Positions 18,424-26,429 are shown, numbered from the stretch's first letter. The stretch: DNA of 43,456 nt from CAYLQA01 sp964385695 (GCA_964385695.1 CAYLQA010000031.1:1-43456); one strand, 5' to 3'. The notes: a model not told the origin generated them from the letters alone. Numbers and translations: made by a program.

Positions 18424-18451
18424 AATATATGAATTACTTTTAATTCCGCAA
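18424..18451 (-). promoter_or_regulatory. Candidate sigma70 promoter for the Abi leader RNA
   Basis: On the minus strand, TTGCGG (18446-18451), a 16-base spacer and TATATT (18424-18429). Predicted transcription start is near 18417, about 90 bases before the Abi start codon. The -10 is good (5/6) and the -35 is weak (3/6). Confidence 0.4.
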
Positions 18452-18529
18452 CTGTTTTATCAAAAAAATCATCGTTCGCGCCTATCGGCGCCCTCAGACA
18501 CTTAACTAAATAATTTCACAGCAAAAAAG

Positions 18530-18721
18530 TCAACACCTGAAAAATACGGGCGAATGGATCTCTAGGCCCCTCAGATCATCCTTCAAGGTTACAAAGAGAA
18601 AAAGCCCGGCAAACAGAGAGAGGCTCAGGAGGATGGAGAGGACCGTAGACCGGGTCTCGGAGGCGCAGTAGCGGTTGGGGCCAGCATAAACATCCCTCCA
18701 TTCAAATTGACTTACCGACAT
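18530..18721 (-). pseudogene. Fragment of an MFS transporter with internal in-frame deletion
   Basis: Residues RYCASETRSTVLSI are joined directly to LLSLSLFAGLFLFVTLKDDL. Both segments match the C-terminal end of the complete MFS transporter at 21679-22878, where they are separated by 35 extra codons. In that gene the two break points share a short direct repeat, GGAT (21756-21759 and 21861-21864 on the plus strand, 105 bases apart), so the loss is in frame. Upstream of the match, the reading (QFEWRDVYAGP) is unrelated. Sequence differences from the complete gene indicate a diverged paralogue rather than a fresh copy. Confidence 0.7.
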
Positions 18722-18723
18722 AC

Positions 18724-18756
18724 GACATCTTATACTCTCAAAGAGTATAAGATGTC
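18724..18756. repeat. 33-bp near-continuous inverted repeat (15-bp arms, 3-base centre)
   Basis: GACATCTTATACTCT (18724-18738), centre CAA, AGAGTATAAGATGTC (18742-18756): perfect 15+15 dyad. It lies 92 bases before the potassium-channel gene and just after the MFS fragment. There is no T-tract on either side, so a regulator-binding site or a cruciform is as likely as a terminator. Confidence 0.8.
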
Positions 18757-18848
18757 TCTTTATTCAGGATAAATACTTGCCCTGGAGAGCAGCCTCTAAA
18801 AAATTGGCTGGTTTTTTTTTAACACATAATTAAAGACACCTACCTTTC

Positions 18849-20540
18849 ATGAAATTTCTTACCTCCCAGCTCCTCTACTTCATCGAAAACAAAACCACAC
18901 GTTCGAACCTGTTTTTTCTGCTGCGGTTCTTCATCCTGCTTATGGCAATAGTGACCCTGTACAGCGTATTTTTTCATTTCATCATGGTTATTGAAGGCCG
19001 TGACTACAGCTGGGTGACCGGGTTCTACTGGACGTTGACAGTCATGTCCACCCTGGGTTTTGGTGATATTACTTTTGAAACCGATATCGGCAAAATGTTC
19101 TCCATGTTTGTGTTGCTCTCCGGCATTGTCATGCTGCTGGTTATGCTGCCCTTTACCTTTATTCAATTCTTTTACGCCCCCTGGCTCGAAGCGCAATCCA
19201 AGGCAAGGACTCCCAAGGAGCTTCCTGAAGACACTGAGGACCATGTGCTCATTACCAACCTGGACCCCATTACCCGGCATCTGATTAAAAAACTGGAGCA
19301 ATACAATTATCCATATGCGCTCATTGCCAAAGATCTCCAGCAGGCACTGGAATACCATAACCAAGGTTACAGAACAGTTTACGGTGACCCGGGAGACCCG
19401 GAAACATACCTGCTAATGCGGGTGGAAAATGCAGCCCTGGTTGTTGCCACAGGGGATGATGAAGTAAACACCAATATATCCTTCACTGTCAGGGAGGTCT
19501 GCGGGACCGTGCCCATTGTCACCAATGCTGACTACGCCCACTCCCTTGACATTCTTGAATCCGCAGGCAGCACCCACATTTTTCAGTTCATGAAAATGCT
19601 TGGCAACTCGCTGGGCCGCCGCACCCTGGGTGTGCGCATGGGCACCAACATCATCTGGCAAATGGGTGATTTACTGATTGCCGAGGCCCCGGCCATGCGT
19701 ACCAGCCTGGAGGGAAAAAACCTTGCCGAAACACGACTTCGTGAAAAAACAGGGGTTACCGTTGTCGGCGTCTGGGAAAGAGGCCATTTCAGCAGCCCCC
19801 ACCCCCATGAAACTATCACCTCGTCAACCGTGCTTGTTCTGGCCGGGTCCAAAGAGCAGCTTGAAGAATATGACAAACTCTACTCCCTCTATTGCGCCGA
19901 GCATGACACTGATGTACCGCTGCTCATCCTGGGCGGCGGTCGGGTGGGACACGCTGCCGCAGAGTCTTTAAAAGAGCACAATATCCCGTATAAAATTATC
20001 GAAAAAAACAGACGCCACGTAAAAGAGGATGACTCGTACATCTACGGCAATGCAGCAGATATCAAGACCCTTGCCAAGGCCGGCATTGGTGAGGCGCGCT
20101 CCGTTATCATCACCACCCACAATGATGACATCAACATCTATCTCACCATTTACTGCAGGCAGCTGCGGCCAGACATTCAGATTATAACCAGGGCAAACAG
20201 AGCAAGCACTGTTTCAAAACTGCATAGGGCAGGAGCTGACCTGGTTATGTCCTATGCGACAATGGGCTCAAACACCATACTCAACCTGTTGAACACAGAA
20301 AAAGTCCTGATGGTTGTTGAGGGCTTGAGTATTTTCAAGGCTTCGGTATCCCCACTCCTGGCAGGACGATCCGTTGCCGATAACATGATCAGGGAAAAAA
20401 CCGGCTGCAGTGTTATCGCCATAAAAGAAAATGGCGCTCTCCTCCTTAACCCTGACCCATTCAGTCCCCTCCATGAAGGTGCCGAATTAGTCCTCATCGG
20501 CACGGCAGATGCTGAAAAGAAATTTATGGATAGATTCTAA
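18849..20540 (+). CDS. Potassium channel with two RCK (TrkA-N/TrkA-C) domains
   Basis: 563 residues. The N-terminus has a two-helix pore: TM1 about 20-45, a pore loop with the filter TLGFGD (a variant of TVGYGD), and TM2 about 80-105. Two ligand-binding RCK domains follow. RCK1 runs from about 135 (HVLITNLDPITRHLI) with its TrkA-C region near 275-345. RCK2 runs from about 356 with the Rossmann motif LLILGGGRVGHAAAESL and a TrkA-C region to the end. The order resembles MthK-like or KtrA-fused channels and predicts ion efflux or uptake gated by nucleotide or Ca2+. The ribosome site is weak. It is transcribed away from the MFS fragment and converges on the cupin gene. Confidence 0.88.
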   Translation: MKFLTSQLLYFIENKTTRSNLFFLLRFFILLMAIVTLYSVFFHFIMVIEGRDYSWVTGFYWTLTVMSTLGFGDITFETDIGKMFSMFVLLSGIVMLLVMLPFTFIQFFYAPWLEAQSKARTPKELPEDTEDHVLITNLDPITRHLIKKLEQYNYPYALIAKDLQQALEYHNQGYRTVYGDPGDPETYLLMRVENAALVVATGDDEVNTNISFTVREVCGTVPIVTNADYAHSLDILESAGSTHIFQFMKMLGNSLGRRTLGVRMGTNIIWQMGDLLIAEAPAMRTSLEGKNLAETRLREKTGVTVVGVWERGHFSSPHPHETITSSTVLVLAGSKEQLEEYDKLYSLYCAEHDTDVPLLILGGGRVGHAAAESLKEHNIPYKIIEKNRRHVKEDDSYIYGNAADIKTLAKAGIGEARSVIITTHNDDINIYLTIYCRQLRPDIQIITRANRASTVSKLHRAGADLVMSYATMGSNTILNLLNTEKVLMVVEGLSIFKASVSPLLAGRSVADNMIREKTGCSVIAIKENGALLLNPDPFSPLHEGAELVLIGTADAEKKFMDRF

Positions 20541-20624
20541 AGTTGGCCTGTTCTGGCTTTTTGTTTTTGAAGAAAATGCAGGCAAACGCTTAGCTTTTTT
20601 TTGCACTCTGCCCAATCACTCCCC

Positions 20625-20945
20625 CTAAATGAGCTGCTCCTTAATATTGGGGGCCCAATGGCTTTGCGCCACAAAAGGCTCATCCTGCTCGGCTGCCGAC
20701 AGGGCAAACTCATCGCCTTCGGCCAGGTAGATCTGATCCCCCTGGCTGACAGGGAACTTCTCCTCAGCCGTCACAACAAACCCCTTGCCCTTGATTATGG
20801 TGATCAGCAGCTCACCATAATCTACTGCGGCGAGTGGAGCCTCTTGCCCGAAGGGCACCTCCACAAGCTGGATCATGGATTGCGGCTGGCCGGCGATGAT
20901 GCGGTTATTGCTTTCAACATGGGGGCTTTGGCGCCAAATTTCCAT
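20625..20945 (-). CDS. Small cupin-fold protein
   Basis: 106 residues forming a single cupin barrel: QLVEVPFGQEAPLAAVDYGELLI spans motif 1, and the second strand set shows VSQGDQIYLAEGDEFAL. The usual His metal ligands of motif 1 are largely replaced (no HxH), so it may bind a small ligand rather than act as a metalloenzyme. It converges with the potassium-channel gene, leaving an 84-base gap with no clear terminator. Function is unknown beyond the fold. Confidence 0.65.
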   Translation of the reverse strand: MEIWRQSPHVESNNRIIAGQPQSMIQLVEVPFGQEAPLAAVDYGELLITIIKGKGFVVTAEEKFPVSQGDQIYLAEGDEFALSAAEQDEPFVAQSHWAPNIKEQLI

Positions 20946-21015
20946 CGGTTTTGTCTTCCTCCCTGGGTTGGACAGGCGGAGTCGGTGTTACCCGACCGTA
21001 CGCCTCGGTATTCGG

Positions 21016-21073
21016 AACAGGTCTTTTAATAATGGCGTGGCGTAACCACGAATGGTGTAATAAAAGGACAATC
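21016..21073 (-). pseudogene. Second short MFS transporter fragment, frameshifted
   Basis: About 58 bases closely match 21910-21975 of the complete MFS gene, including the stretch encoding YTIRGYATPLLKDL. Reading continues into unrelated sequence (FRIPRR), and the bases before the match are out of frame, so it is a decayed remnant. It abuts the end of the parE gene; the complete MFS gene lies on the other side of parDE. The toxin-antitoxin pair is thus bracketed by MFS sequence. Confidence 0.65.
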
Positions 21074-21365
21074 AGAACAGGGAATCAAGGTCACGGTAGC
21101 CACTGAGGACCCTGACGACCTCCAACTTATTGCCCATTTCCCGGTAAAAAATGATGTAACGTTTTACCGGAAAGCTTCGCATGCCGGGCAGTAGTTCCTC
21201 GCGCGACTGCCCTATGCCCGGAGAGTCGGTAAGCAAGAGGCATTTCTGGTAAATTGTATCAATAAACTGATCTGCTGCTTGCGGAGAATAATCGGCGATA
21301 TACAACCAAATATTGGTCAAATCTTCGGCGGCAATGTCAGAAACAATGAGTTTAAGCTTTTTCAT
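21072..21365 (-). CDS. parE: ParE/RelE-superfamily toxin
   Basis: 97 residues. Family signature: LIVSDIAAEDLTNIWLYIADYS at the N-terminus, then SPGIGQSREELLPGMRSFPVKRYIIFYRE split over the core, and the C-terminal VVRVLSGYRDLDSLF. ParE toxins poison DNA gyrase and are neutralised by direct contact with ParD. The ATG overlaps the stop of the antitoxin gene by 4 bases (ATGA), the normal arrangement. The protein is full length. Confidence 0.9.
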   Translation of the reverse strand: MKKLKLIVSDIAAEDLTNIWLYIADYSPQAADQFIDTIYQKCLLLTDSPGIGQSREELLPGMRSFPVKRYIIFYREMGNKLEVVRVLSGYRDLDSLF

Positions 21366-21625
21366 AGACCAAGCTTTTGCCGGCCTGTAGATTTTATCTT
21401 CTCAACAAGCTCAGAATCAAACTCCTGGGACTTTCCGGCCTCCAACTGTTTCACCCCGACCAACAACTCATGACGAAGCTCTTCAAGCATTGCCTGGCGT
21501 TGGCTTTCTTTGTTTTGCAAAAGCCTCAAGCCATCGCGAACAACCTCGCTGGAAGATTTATACTGACCGGATTTCACCTTGTTGGCGATCCACTTATCCA
21601 TTTCTGGAGTCAAAGAAACATTCAT
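21362..21625 (-). CDS. parD: ParD-family antitoxin (ribbon-helix-helix)
   Basis: 87 residues starting at the ATG at 21625 behind an AAGGAGGTTGCT ribosome site; an upstream in-frame ATG at 21673 lacks one. The N-terminal ribbon-helix-helix is NVSLTPEMDKWIANKVKSG, then YKSSSEVVRDGLRLLQ. The C-terminal part (LEAGKSQEFD onward) would wrap the toxin. ParD represses its own operon by binding a palindrome near its promoter; a 17-base palindrome lies 46 bases upstream (21671-21687). Confidence 0.92.
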   Translation of the reverse strand: MNVSLTPEMDKWIANKVKSGQYKSSSEVVRDGLRLLQNKESQRQAMLEELRHELLVGVKQLEAGKSQEFDSELVEKIKSTGRQKLGL

Positions 21626-21670
21626 AGCAACCTCCTTAGTTAACCTTCCATAAAAATAACAATTATTATC

Positions 21671-21687
21671 CATAATTGCTAATTATG
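21671..21687. promoter_or_regulatory. Candidate ParD operator palindrome
   Basis: CATAATT-GCT-AATTATG, perfect 7+7 dyad, 46 bases upstream of the parD start. It overlaps the last codons and stop of the MFS gene. Ribbon-helix-helix antitoxins bind such short AT-rich palindromes; binding is inferred. Confidence 0.5.
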
Positions 21688-22878
21688 ATTTTCTTTCAAA
21701 TCATCCTTCAAGGTGACAAAAAGAAAAAAACCAGCGAGCAGGGAAAGACTCAGGAGGATGGTGCCGCTGACCTTAAGGGCAAAGGCGAGGTTGTAACCGG
21801 CGGACAGACTGCCGATAAATGGGCCGAGAACCGCAAAACTGACCCGGATAATCAGGCTGCGGATAGAGAGAACGGTGGCCCGGGTCTCAGAGGCGCAATA
21901 GCGGTTGACCAGGTCTTTGAGTAATGGCGTGGCGTAACCGCGGATGGTGTAAAAGAGAAACAGTACAATCAGCCCGGGCAGCAAGGAAAAGGTGCCCAGG
22001 AGAATATAGGCGCCGGGGATCACGATCATGATGACGAGAATGGCCAAGGGTTGGCCGGTTTTTTTCACGATCTTGGCAGCAAAGGCCGCGACCAGTGCCA
22101 CGGTCAGGTTCAACAGGACCCAGAGTGGGGTGATCGATTTTTCCGTTAGGCCCATGCCCACAAAATAGACCTGCGCTGTCCAGGCCATGCACAAGGTGGA
22201 GGTGCCGATTAACGAGGAAAGCAAGAGGGTCGAGCTCAGACTTTTATTGGTCACCAGGCTCTCCTTACACACAGAAAGAATATGCCCCCAGCCCGGCATG
22301 TGAATAATCCTATCGCGGGGCGGCTCCAGCAGATAAAAGGCTGCTGGAATGGCTATAGCGGCAATCACGGTTTGGGAGAGATAGACCGCCCGGTAGCTGA
22401 GAGTGACCGCAATGAAACCGCCCCCTAGGGCGGCTATGGTTTCGGCAAAATGGCCAAGGGAGGTGATGCGCCCTTCAAGGCGAAAATATCGTTCTCTTTT
22501 ATCCATGGCGGCCAAGCTCTCATAGAGCATTGCCGAATCTGAGCCGGAAATAAAACTTCCACCCAAGCCCAAAATCATCTCAGCACATAAAAATCCGTAA
22601 AAGCCTGAGGAGAGCGAATAGACGCCATAGCCCAAGGTACCGAGCAAACTGCCAATAACCAGGGACTTTTTTCGACCGATCACATCGGCCATATAGCCCG
22701 AGGGAATCTCTAAAACCGCCACACTGAGGGAATAGACAGCCTGCAGGACATAGATATCAAAATCATTGAGGCCATTATCGGTATAGAACAGTGCGACAAT
22801 GGGCATAATCAGCATCAACCACTTGGACAGCTTAATCAGGTAGAGACAGTAAATATTTGTGGTAAATGTTCTGGTCAT
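21679..22878 (-). CDS. Major facilitator superfamily transporter
   Basis: 399 residues from the ATG at 22878 (MTRTFTTNIYCLYLIKLSKW); the longer reading to 23001 adds a Cys-rich non-hydrophobic leader atypical of MFS. Twelve hydrophobic helices can be traced. The cytoplasmic loop 2-3 motif is GYMADVIGRKKSLVIGS, the classic MFS motif A (GxxxDRxGRR type). Substrate is not evident; the drug-efflux-like branch is plausible. It is the full-length relative of the two MFS fragments at 18530 and 21016, and reads into parDE on the same strand with the antitoxin operator overlapping its stop codon. Confidence 0.85.
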   Translation of the reverse strand: MTRTFTTNIYCLYLIKLSKWLMLIMPIVALFYTDNGLNDFDIYVLQAVYSLSVAVLEIPSGYMADVIGRKKSLVIGSLLGTLGYGVYSLSSGFYGFLCAEMILGLGGSFISGSDSAMLYESLAAMDKRERYFRLEGRITSLGHFAETIAALGGGFIAVTLSYRAVYLSQTVIAAIAIPAAFYLLEPPRDRIIHMPGWGHILSVCKESLVTNKSLSSTLLLSSLIGTSTLCMAWTAQVYFVGMGLTEKSITPLWVLLNLTVALVAAFAAKIVKKTGQPLAILVIMIVIPGAYILLGTFSLLPGLIVLFLFYTIRGYATPLLKDLVNRYCASETRATVLSIRSLIIRVSFAVLGPFIGSLSAGYNLAFALKVSGTILLSLSLLAGFFLFVTLKDDLKENHN

Positions 22879-22930
22879 TCTAAAGCCAGTCCGTCCATTT
22901 TTCTCACTACAACTATAATTGGCACACCTC

Positions 22931-23125
22931 TTAACGCCAGTTCTCCCTCCAGTTGGCGAACACATTAGGACGAAGGCGGTAACGAGCGATATTCCCCTCA
23001 TGGAGACTACTTAGCTCGGTTTCGACAACCTCAATAAAGCGATTGCGGGAATTGCGCCATATAAAATATTTTTTTGGCACAAAAACAACAAATCGTGCCA
23101 CTTTATGTGGCATACAGCGCACCAC
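22931..23125 (-). CDS. Small basic protein of unknown function
   Basis: About 60-64 residues, rich in Arg and aromatic residues: VARFVVFVPKKYFIWRNSR, then SLHEGNIARYRLRPN and FANWRENWR. The HEGNIARYRLRP segment looks like a conserved core of small proteins I have seen in related bacteria, but I cannot name the family. The start is uncertain: GTG 23125 or ATG 23113, with a CTCCAGGTG leader. A TGCCAC-5-GTGGCA inverted repeat (23096-23112) overlaps the 5' end. It lies 52 bases upstream of the MFS start on the same strand. Confidence 0.4.
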   Translation of the reverse strand: MVRCMPHKVARFVVFVPKKYFIWRNSRNRFIEVVETELSSLHEGNIARYRLRPNVFANWRENWR

Positions 23126-23165
23126 CTGGAGTTAGACAACATCATACAGAAAGGAAAGGGACGAA

Positions 23166-24050
23166 CTACATCTCCTCCCGAACCCGCAGGAAGACCGGGA
23201 AGCGGGGTTTGCCTGATTCGAAGAATCCTTGATACTTGAAGGTGATACGTTGACCGATATTGGGTGGGGTTTGGCGCTCTTTATCGCTGAGGCCGCTGCC
23301 GACTTTAAAGCGGATACCATTTTTTAGCTCCACCACCAGGGCACCCAGCTGGCCCTGATACTTGCCCTTGCCTGGGCTATGGCCAACCACGGTTGCCTCC
23401 ATGTCGTCAAAGCTCTTTACCTTGAGCACGTCAGAGGTGCGTTTGGCCGAATACAGTGAGCCGGGCCTGCGCAGCATGAGACCCTCGCCGCCGAGTTTCT
23501 CGACCCGGCGCAATTCCTGTTGCAGGTGAGCGTGGTTCTCCACTGGCCGCTGGCCTAGAACAAAGGCGTAGGGAGAGGGGTAGGTTCTGAACCACTGCTC
23601 CATGGCGGCAAGGCGTGCCTCAAACCCTCCGCTCACGGTCGGGGCATCGAACAGGGCAAACTTGATCTTCTGCCACCCGGCATGTGGCACCTGCTTTTTA
23701 ACTATGGAAACGGTCTGTTGAAAGGTTCCCCGTCCGGCCCACAGCTCGCCCTCAACAGGGAAGTCCGGAAGGTTTTCAATGAAATAGGCAGGGGCATAGA
23801 AGATTTTACCGTTGCGGGAAAGGAGTTGCCTTCCGTCCCAATAGGCCCGGACCCCGTCGAGCTTTTCACTCATCCACCAGCCGCGCACATCCTGGCCGGC
23901 ATAGGAAAATCCCTGCATTATCTCTGGTGCGCCTGCTTTAACAGTGCAGGGAAAAAACAGAAAAGAAAACACTGCCAGCGGCACGAACAACCCATCAAAC
24001 AAATTGACCGATCGTAATAGAAATTTAAGCCTCACATCTCCCCCCTTCAT
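23166..24050 (-). CDS. Exported ATP-dependent DNA ligase (Lig E type)
   Basis: 294 residues. It is a minimal ATP-dependent ligase with an adenylation domain and an OB domain only. The adenylated Lys is in motif I SEKLDGVRAYW (K63); later come RNGK, VEGELWAGRG (motif III region), GEGLMLRRPGS (motif IV) and DVLKVKS (motif V). A signal peptide (about residues 20-40, LFVPLAVFSFLFFPCTVKA) directs it to the periplasm, as for Lig E, which has been proposed to act on incoming or extracellular DNA. An alternative start is the GTG at 24035, directly behind GGGGGGAG. It is divergent from the RRM gene. Confidence 0.9.
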   Translation of the reverse strand: MKGGDVRLKFLLRSVNLFDGLFVPLAVFSFLFFPCTVKAGAPEIMQGFSYAGQDVRGWWMSEKLDGVRAYWDGRQLLSRNGKIFYAPAYFIENLPDFPVEGELWAGRGTFQQTVSIVKKQVPHAGWQKIKFALFDAPTVSGGFEARLAAMEQWFRTYPSPYAFVLGQRPVENHAHLQQELRRVEKLGGEGLMLRRPGSLYSAKRTSDVLKVKSFDDMEATVVGHSPGKGKYQGQLGALVVELKNGIRFKVGSGLSDKERQTPPNIGQRITFKYQGFFESGKPRFPVFLRVREEM

Positions 24051-24094
24051 TCGCCTTCAAACCGACAACCTCCCGCAGGCTATTTGCTATTTGC

Positions 24095-24123
24095 TTGCAA
24101 AACAACGAATTACCAAGTATATA
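24095..24123 (+). promoter_or_regulatory. Candidate sigma70 promoter for the RRM gene
   Basis: TTGCAA (24095-24100), 17-base spacer, TATATA (24118-24123). It would give a leader of roughly 120 bases before the RRM start, long enough for cold-responsive RNA structure. Confidence 0.35.
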
Positions 24124-24251
24124 TGTCTCTTATTGTATATTTCAAATTAAGCAGAAGCACACTCTTTCACGACTTCCCCCCTGCGTTGTTCTTTTCTTGC
24201 ATCGTTCGTCACCGTAAAAGTTTTTTGCTGATCACTTAAAAGGAGAGCAGT

Positions 24252-24512
24252 TTGAAACTATTTGTCGGCAACTTGCTGTACACCATGACCAATGCTGAAC
24301 TTGGAGCACTTTTTTCCTCCCATGGCTCGGTGGTCAGCGCCAGGATTATTAACGACCACTTTACCCGCCAATCGAAATGTTTTGGTTTCGTTAAAATGTT
24401 GCACAGAGAGGAAGGCCACCAAGCCATAAAGAGACTGCATGGACAAACAATCAACGACCTTCTTTTAGTTGTTAAAGAAGAGCGGCCACGCGATGAGCGA
24501 CACAATCATTAA
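24252..24512 (+). CDS. RRM-domain RNA-binding protein
   Basis: 86 residues, a single RNA-recognition motif: RNP2 LFVGNLLY at residues 3-10 and RNP1-like KCFGFVKM near 42-49. It lacks the Gly-rich tail that many bacterial cold-induced RRM proteins carry. The start is TTG at 24252, behind AGGAGAG. The family is often induced at low temperature and binds single-stranded RNA. The neighbouring DEAD-box helicase and cold-shock protein on the same strand support that role. RNP1 usually reads (K/R)G(F/Y)GF(V/I)xF; here KCFGFVKM has Cys for Gly. Confidence 0.85.
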   Translation: MKLFVGNLLYTMTNAELGALFSSHGSVVSARIINDHFTRQSKCFGFVKMLHREEGHQAIKRLHGQTINDLLLVVKEERPRDERHNH

Positions 24513-24689
24513 CGAGACCATCCCTGCCCCACGTTTTGGAGCGTATTCCCAAGCCCCTCCCCAACACTTTACGGCAGCAAAAAATAATTATAAGCAAGAT
24601 GAAAGCGGACAACCAAATGAGCCGCTTTGTATGGTACCGAGCCAAGGATTAAGGCCAAGCGTACCTTTTATACACCTAAAGGAGTTTTA

Positions 24690-25949
24690 ATGAGTTTTAC
24701 AGTATTTAATTTTCACCCCCAGATCCAAACAGCTCTGGACAAAAGCGGCTATACAGCCCCCACCCCAATCCAAGAGCAGGCCATGCCCCAGGTTCTTAAA
24801 GGGCGCGATCTTCTCGGCCTGGCCCAGACCGGCACAGGCAAAACCGCCGCCTTTGTGCTGCCCATCCTGCAACGTCTGCACGCAGGTCCCAAGGGCAAAA
24901 TTCGGGCTCTGATCATTGCCCCCACCAGGGAGCTTGCAGAGCAGACCCACGACTATATCGGCAAGATGGGTGCACGCACGCACCTGCGCAGCATTGTCAT
25001 CTATGGCGGGGTCAGCAAACCGGCCCAGGTCAAAAAAATTCGCCAGGGTGCGGAGATTATCGTGGCCTGCCCCGGCCGACTTCTCGACCTGGTAAACGAC
25101 AAGGCGATCAATCTTTCGGCCGTAGAGATGTTGATTCTCGATGAGGCGGACCACATGTTCGACAAGGGCTTTTTGCCGGATATTCGTCGGATTTTGAGAA
25201 ATCTTCCCAGGCAAAGGCAGACCCTTGTTTTTTCCGCCACCATGCCCAAGGAGATTCGCTCTCTGGCCGAGGATATCCTGACCAAGCCTGCCACCGTGCA
25301 GATCGATCACGCCAAGCCGGCCGCAACCATCTCCCACGCCTTTTACAAGGTGGAGCAGAAAGGCAAGGTCGCTTTGCTGAAAAATATTCTCAAAAAACAG
25401 GAGATAGCAACAGCCATTGTCTTCACCAGAACGAAACACAAGGCAAAAAGGCTGGCCCAGCAACTTGAAAAAGCAGGGGTAAAAGCCACCTCGTTACAGG
25501 GCAACATGTCGCAACAGAAGCGAAAGCAATCCCTGGACGGATTCAAGGACGGCACCTACAACATTATGGTGGCCACCGATATCGCCGCTCGCGGCATTGA
25601 TGTCTCGGGCATTTCCCATGTGATCAACTTTGACATGCCCTCTACGGCGGAAACGTATACCCACCGGACCGGTCGCACCGGCCGCGCCGCCTGCTCCGGC
25701 GAGGCCTTTACCTTTACCACGGCAGACGACCATAAGATGGTCCGGGCGCTTGAACGATCTCTCGGCAAAACTTTGGTGTACGAAAAAGTTCCCGGCCAGC
25801 AGACAGCTTCTCCGGTTGCCGAAGAAAAACCACGGAAACAAAAGCCTGCCCCCAGGACCAGGAGAAAACAAGCTCCGGCCAGGGGCAAAAAAAGATCCAA
25901 ACGCAGCAGGGCCGCAGCCTTTGACTTCGGCCTTTCGGCCAGGGCATAA
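24690..25949 (+). CDS. DEAD-box ATP-dependent RNA helicase (RhlE-like)
   Basis: 419 residues from the ATG at 24690, preceded by AAAGGAG. All core motifs are present: Q motif around PTPIQ (24-28), motif I AQTGTGKT (45-52), Ia PTRELAEQ, DEAD in LILDEADHM, SAT in VFSATMP, then ATDIAARGID and HRTGRTGRA. The C-terminus is a strongly basic Lys/Arg/Pro tail (KQKPAPRTRRKQ onward) that would add RNA affinity. It unwinds short RNA duplexes in ribosome assembly or mRNA decay. It lies 177 bases downstream of the RRM gene and upstream of the cold-shock gene. Confidence 0.93.
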   Translation: MSFTVFNFHPQIQTALDKSGYTAPTPIQEQAMPQVLKGRDLLGLAQTGTGKTAAFVLPILQRLHAGPKGKIRALIIAPTRELAEQTHDYIGKMGARTHLRSIVIYGGVSKPAQVKKIRQGAEIIVACPGRLLDLVNDKAINLSAVEMLILDEADHMFDKGFLPDIRRILRNLPRQRQTLVFSATMPKEIRSLAEDILTKPATVQIDHAKPAATISHAFYKVEQKGKVALLKNILKKQEIATAIVFTRTKHKAKRLAQQLEKAGVKATSLQGNMSQQKRKQSLDGFKDGTYNIMVATDIAARGIDVSGISHVINFDMPSTAETYTHRTGRTGRAACSGEAFTFTTADDHKMVRALERSLGKTLVYEKVPGQQTASPVAEEKPRKQKPAPRTRRKQAPARGKKRSKRSRAAAFDFGLSARA

Positions 25950-25981
25950 GTTGTTGTGATGCTCGGCAGAAAAGCAAACAA

Positions 25982-26207
25982 GCTACAACTGCGAAAGTAA
26001 GCTCAACCTAAGAGTTATTGCCCGGAGACCACCTGAGTTTAAAAGGGGTGGACGTAGTGCGACAACGACATTATAAGAGCTTATTCGCTTTAACAATAAA
26101 ACGGGAACCGGATCATACTTTGATGATTCGGCCCATTTAAAATGGGGTTCCCCAGGAACCCTGCACAGAAGCGTCAATCAATGGCGCGATACAAGGAGTA
26201 GTACAAG
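25982..26207 (+). promoter_or_regulatory. Long leader of the cold-shock gene
   Basis: 226 bases between the helicase stop and the csp start, with no protein-coding content. It contains the hairpin GGGTTCC-CCA-GGAACCC (26145-26161) and further partly complementary runs. Cold-shock mRNAs usually have long structured 5' leaders acting as thermosensors; this is inferred from position and structure. Confidence 0.45.
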
Positions 26208-26408
26208 ATGGCAGAAGGAACAGTAAAATGGTTTAACGATTCAAAAGGTTTTGGTTTTATCGAGCAGGACGGCGGCAACGATGTTTTTGTTCACCACAGC
26301 GCAATCCAGGCTGAAGGTTTTAAATCTCTGGAGGAAGGCGCTCGCGTCACCTTTGACATCGTTGATGGTGCAAAGGGTCCTGCCGCAGCCAACGTTGTTC
26401 AGCAGTAA
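26208..26408 (+). CDS. Cold-shock protein (CspA family)
   Basis: 66 residues forming the five-strand OB barrel. It begins MAEGTVKWFNDSKGFGFIEQ with RNP1 KGFGFI, followed by RNP2 VFVHHSAI and the C-terminal KGPAAANVV. It binds single-stranded nucleic acid and melts mRNA secondary structure. An AGGAG site lies 9 bases before the ATG. A strong terminator follows 21 bases after the stop. Confidence 0.97.
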   Translation: MAEGTVKWFNDSKGFGFIEQDGGNDVFVHHSAIQAEGFKSLEEGARVTFDIVDGAKGPAAANVVQQ

Positions 26409-26429
26409 GAACTGATCTCGACCACTGAA

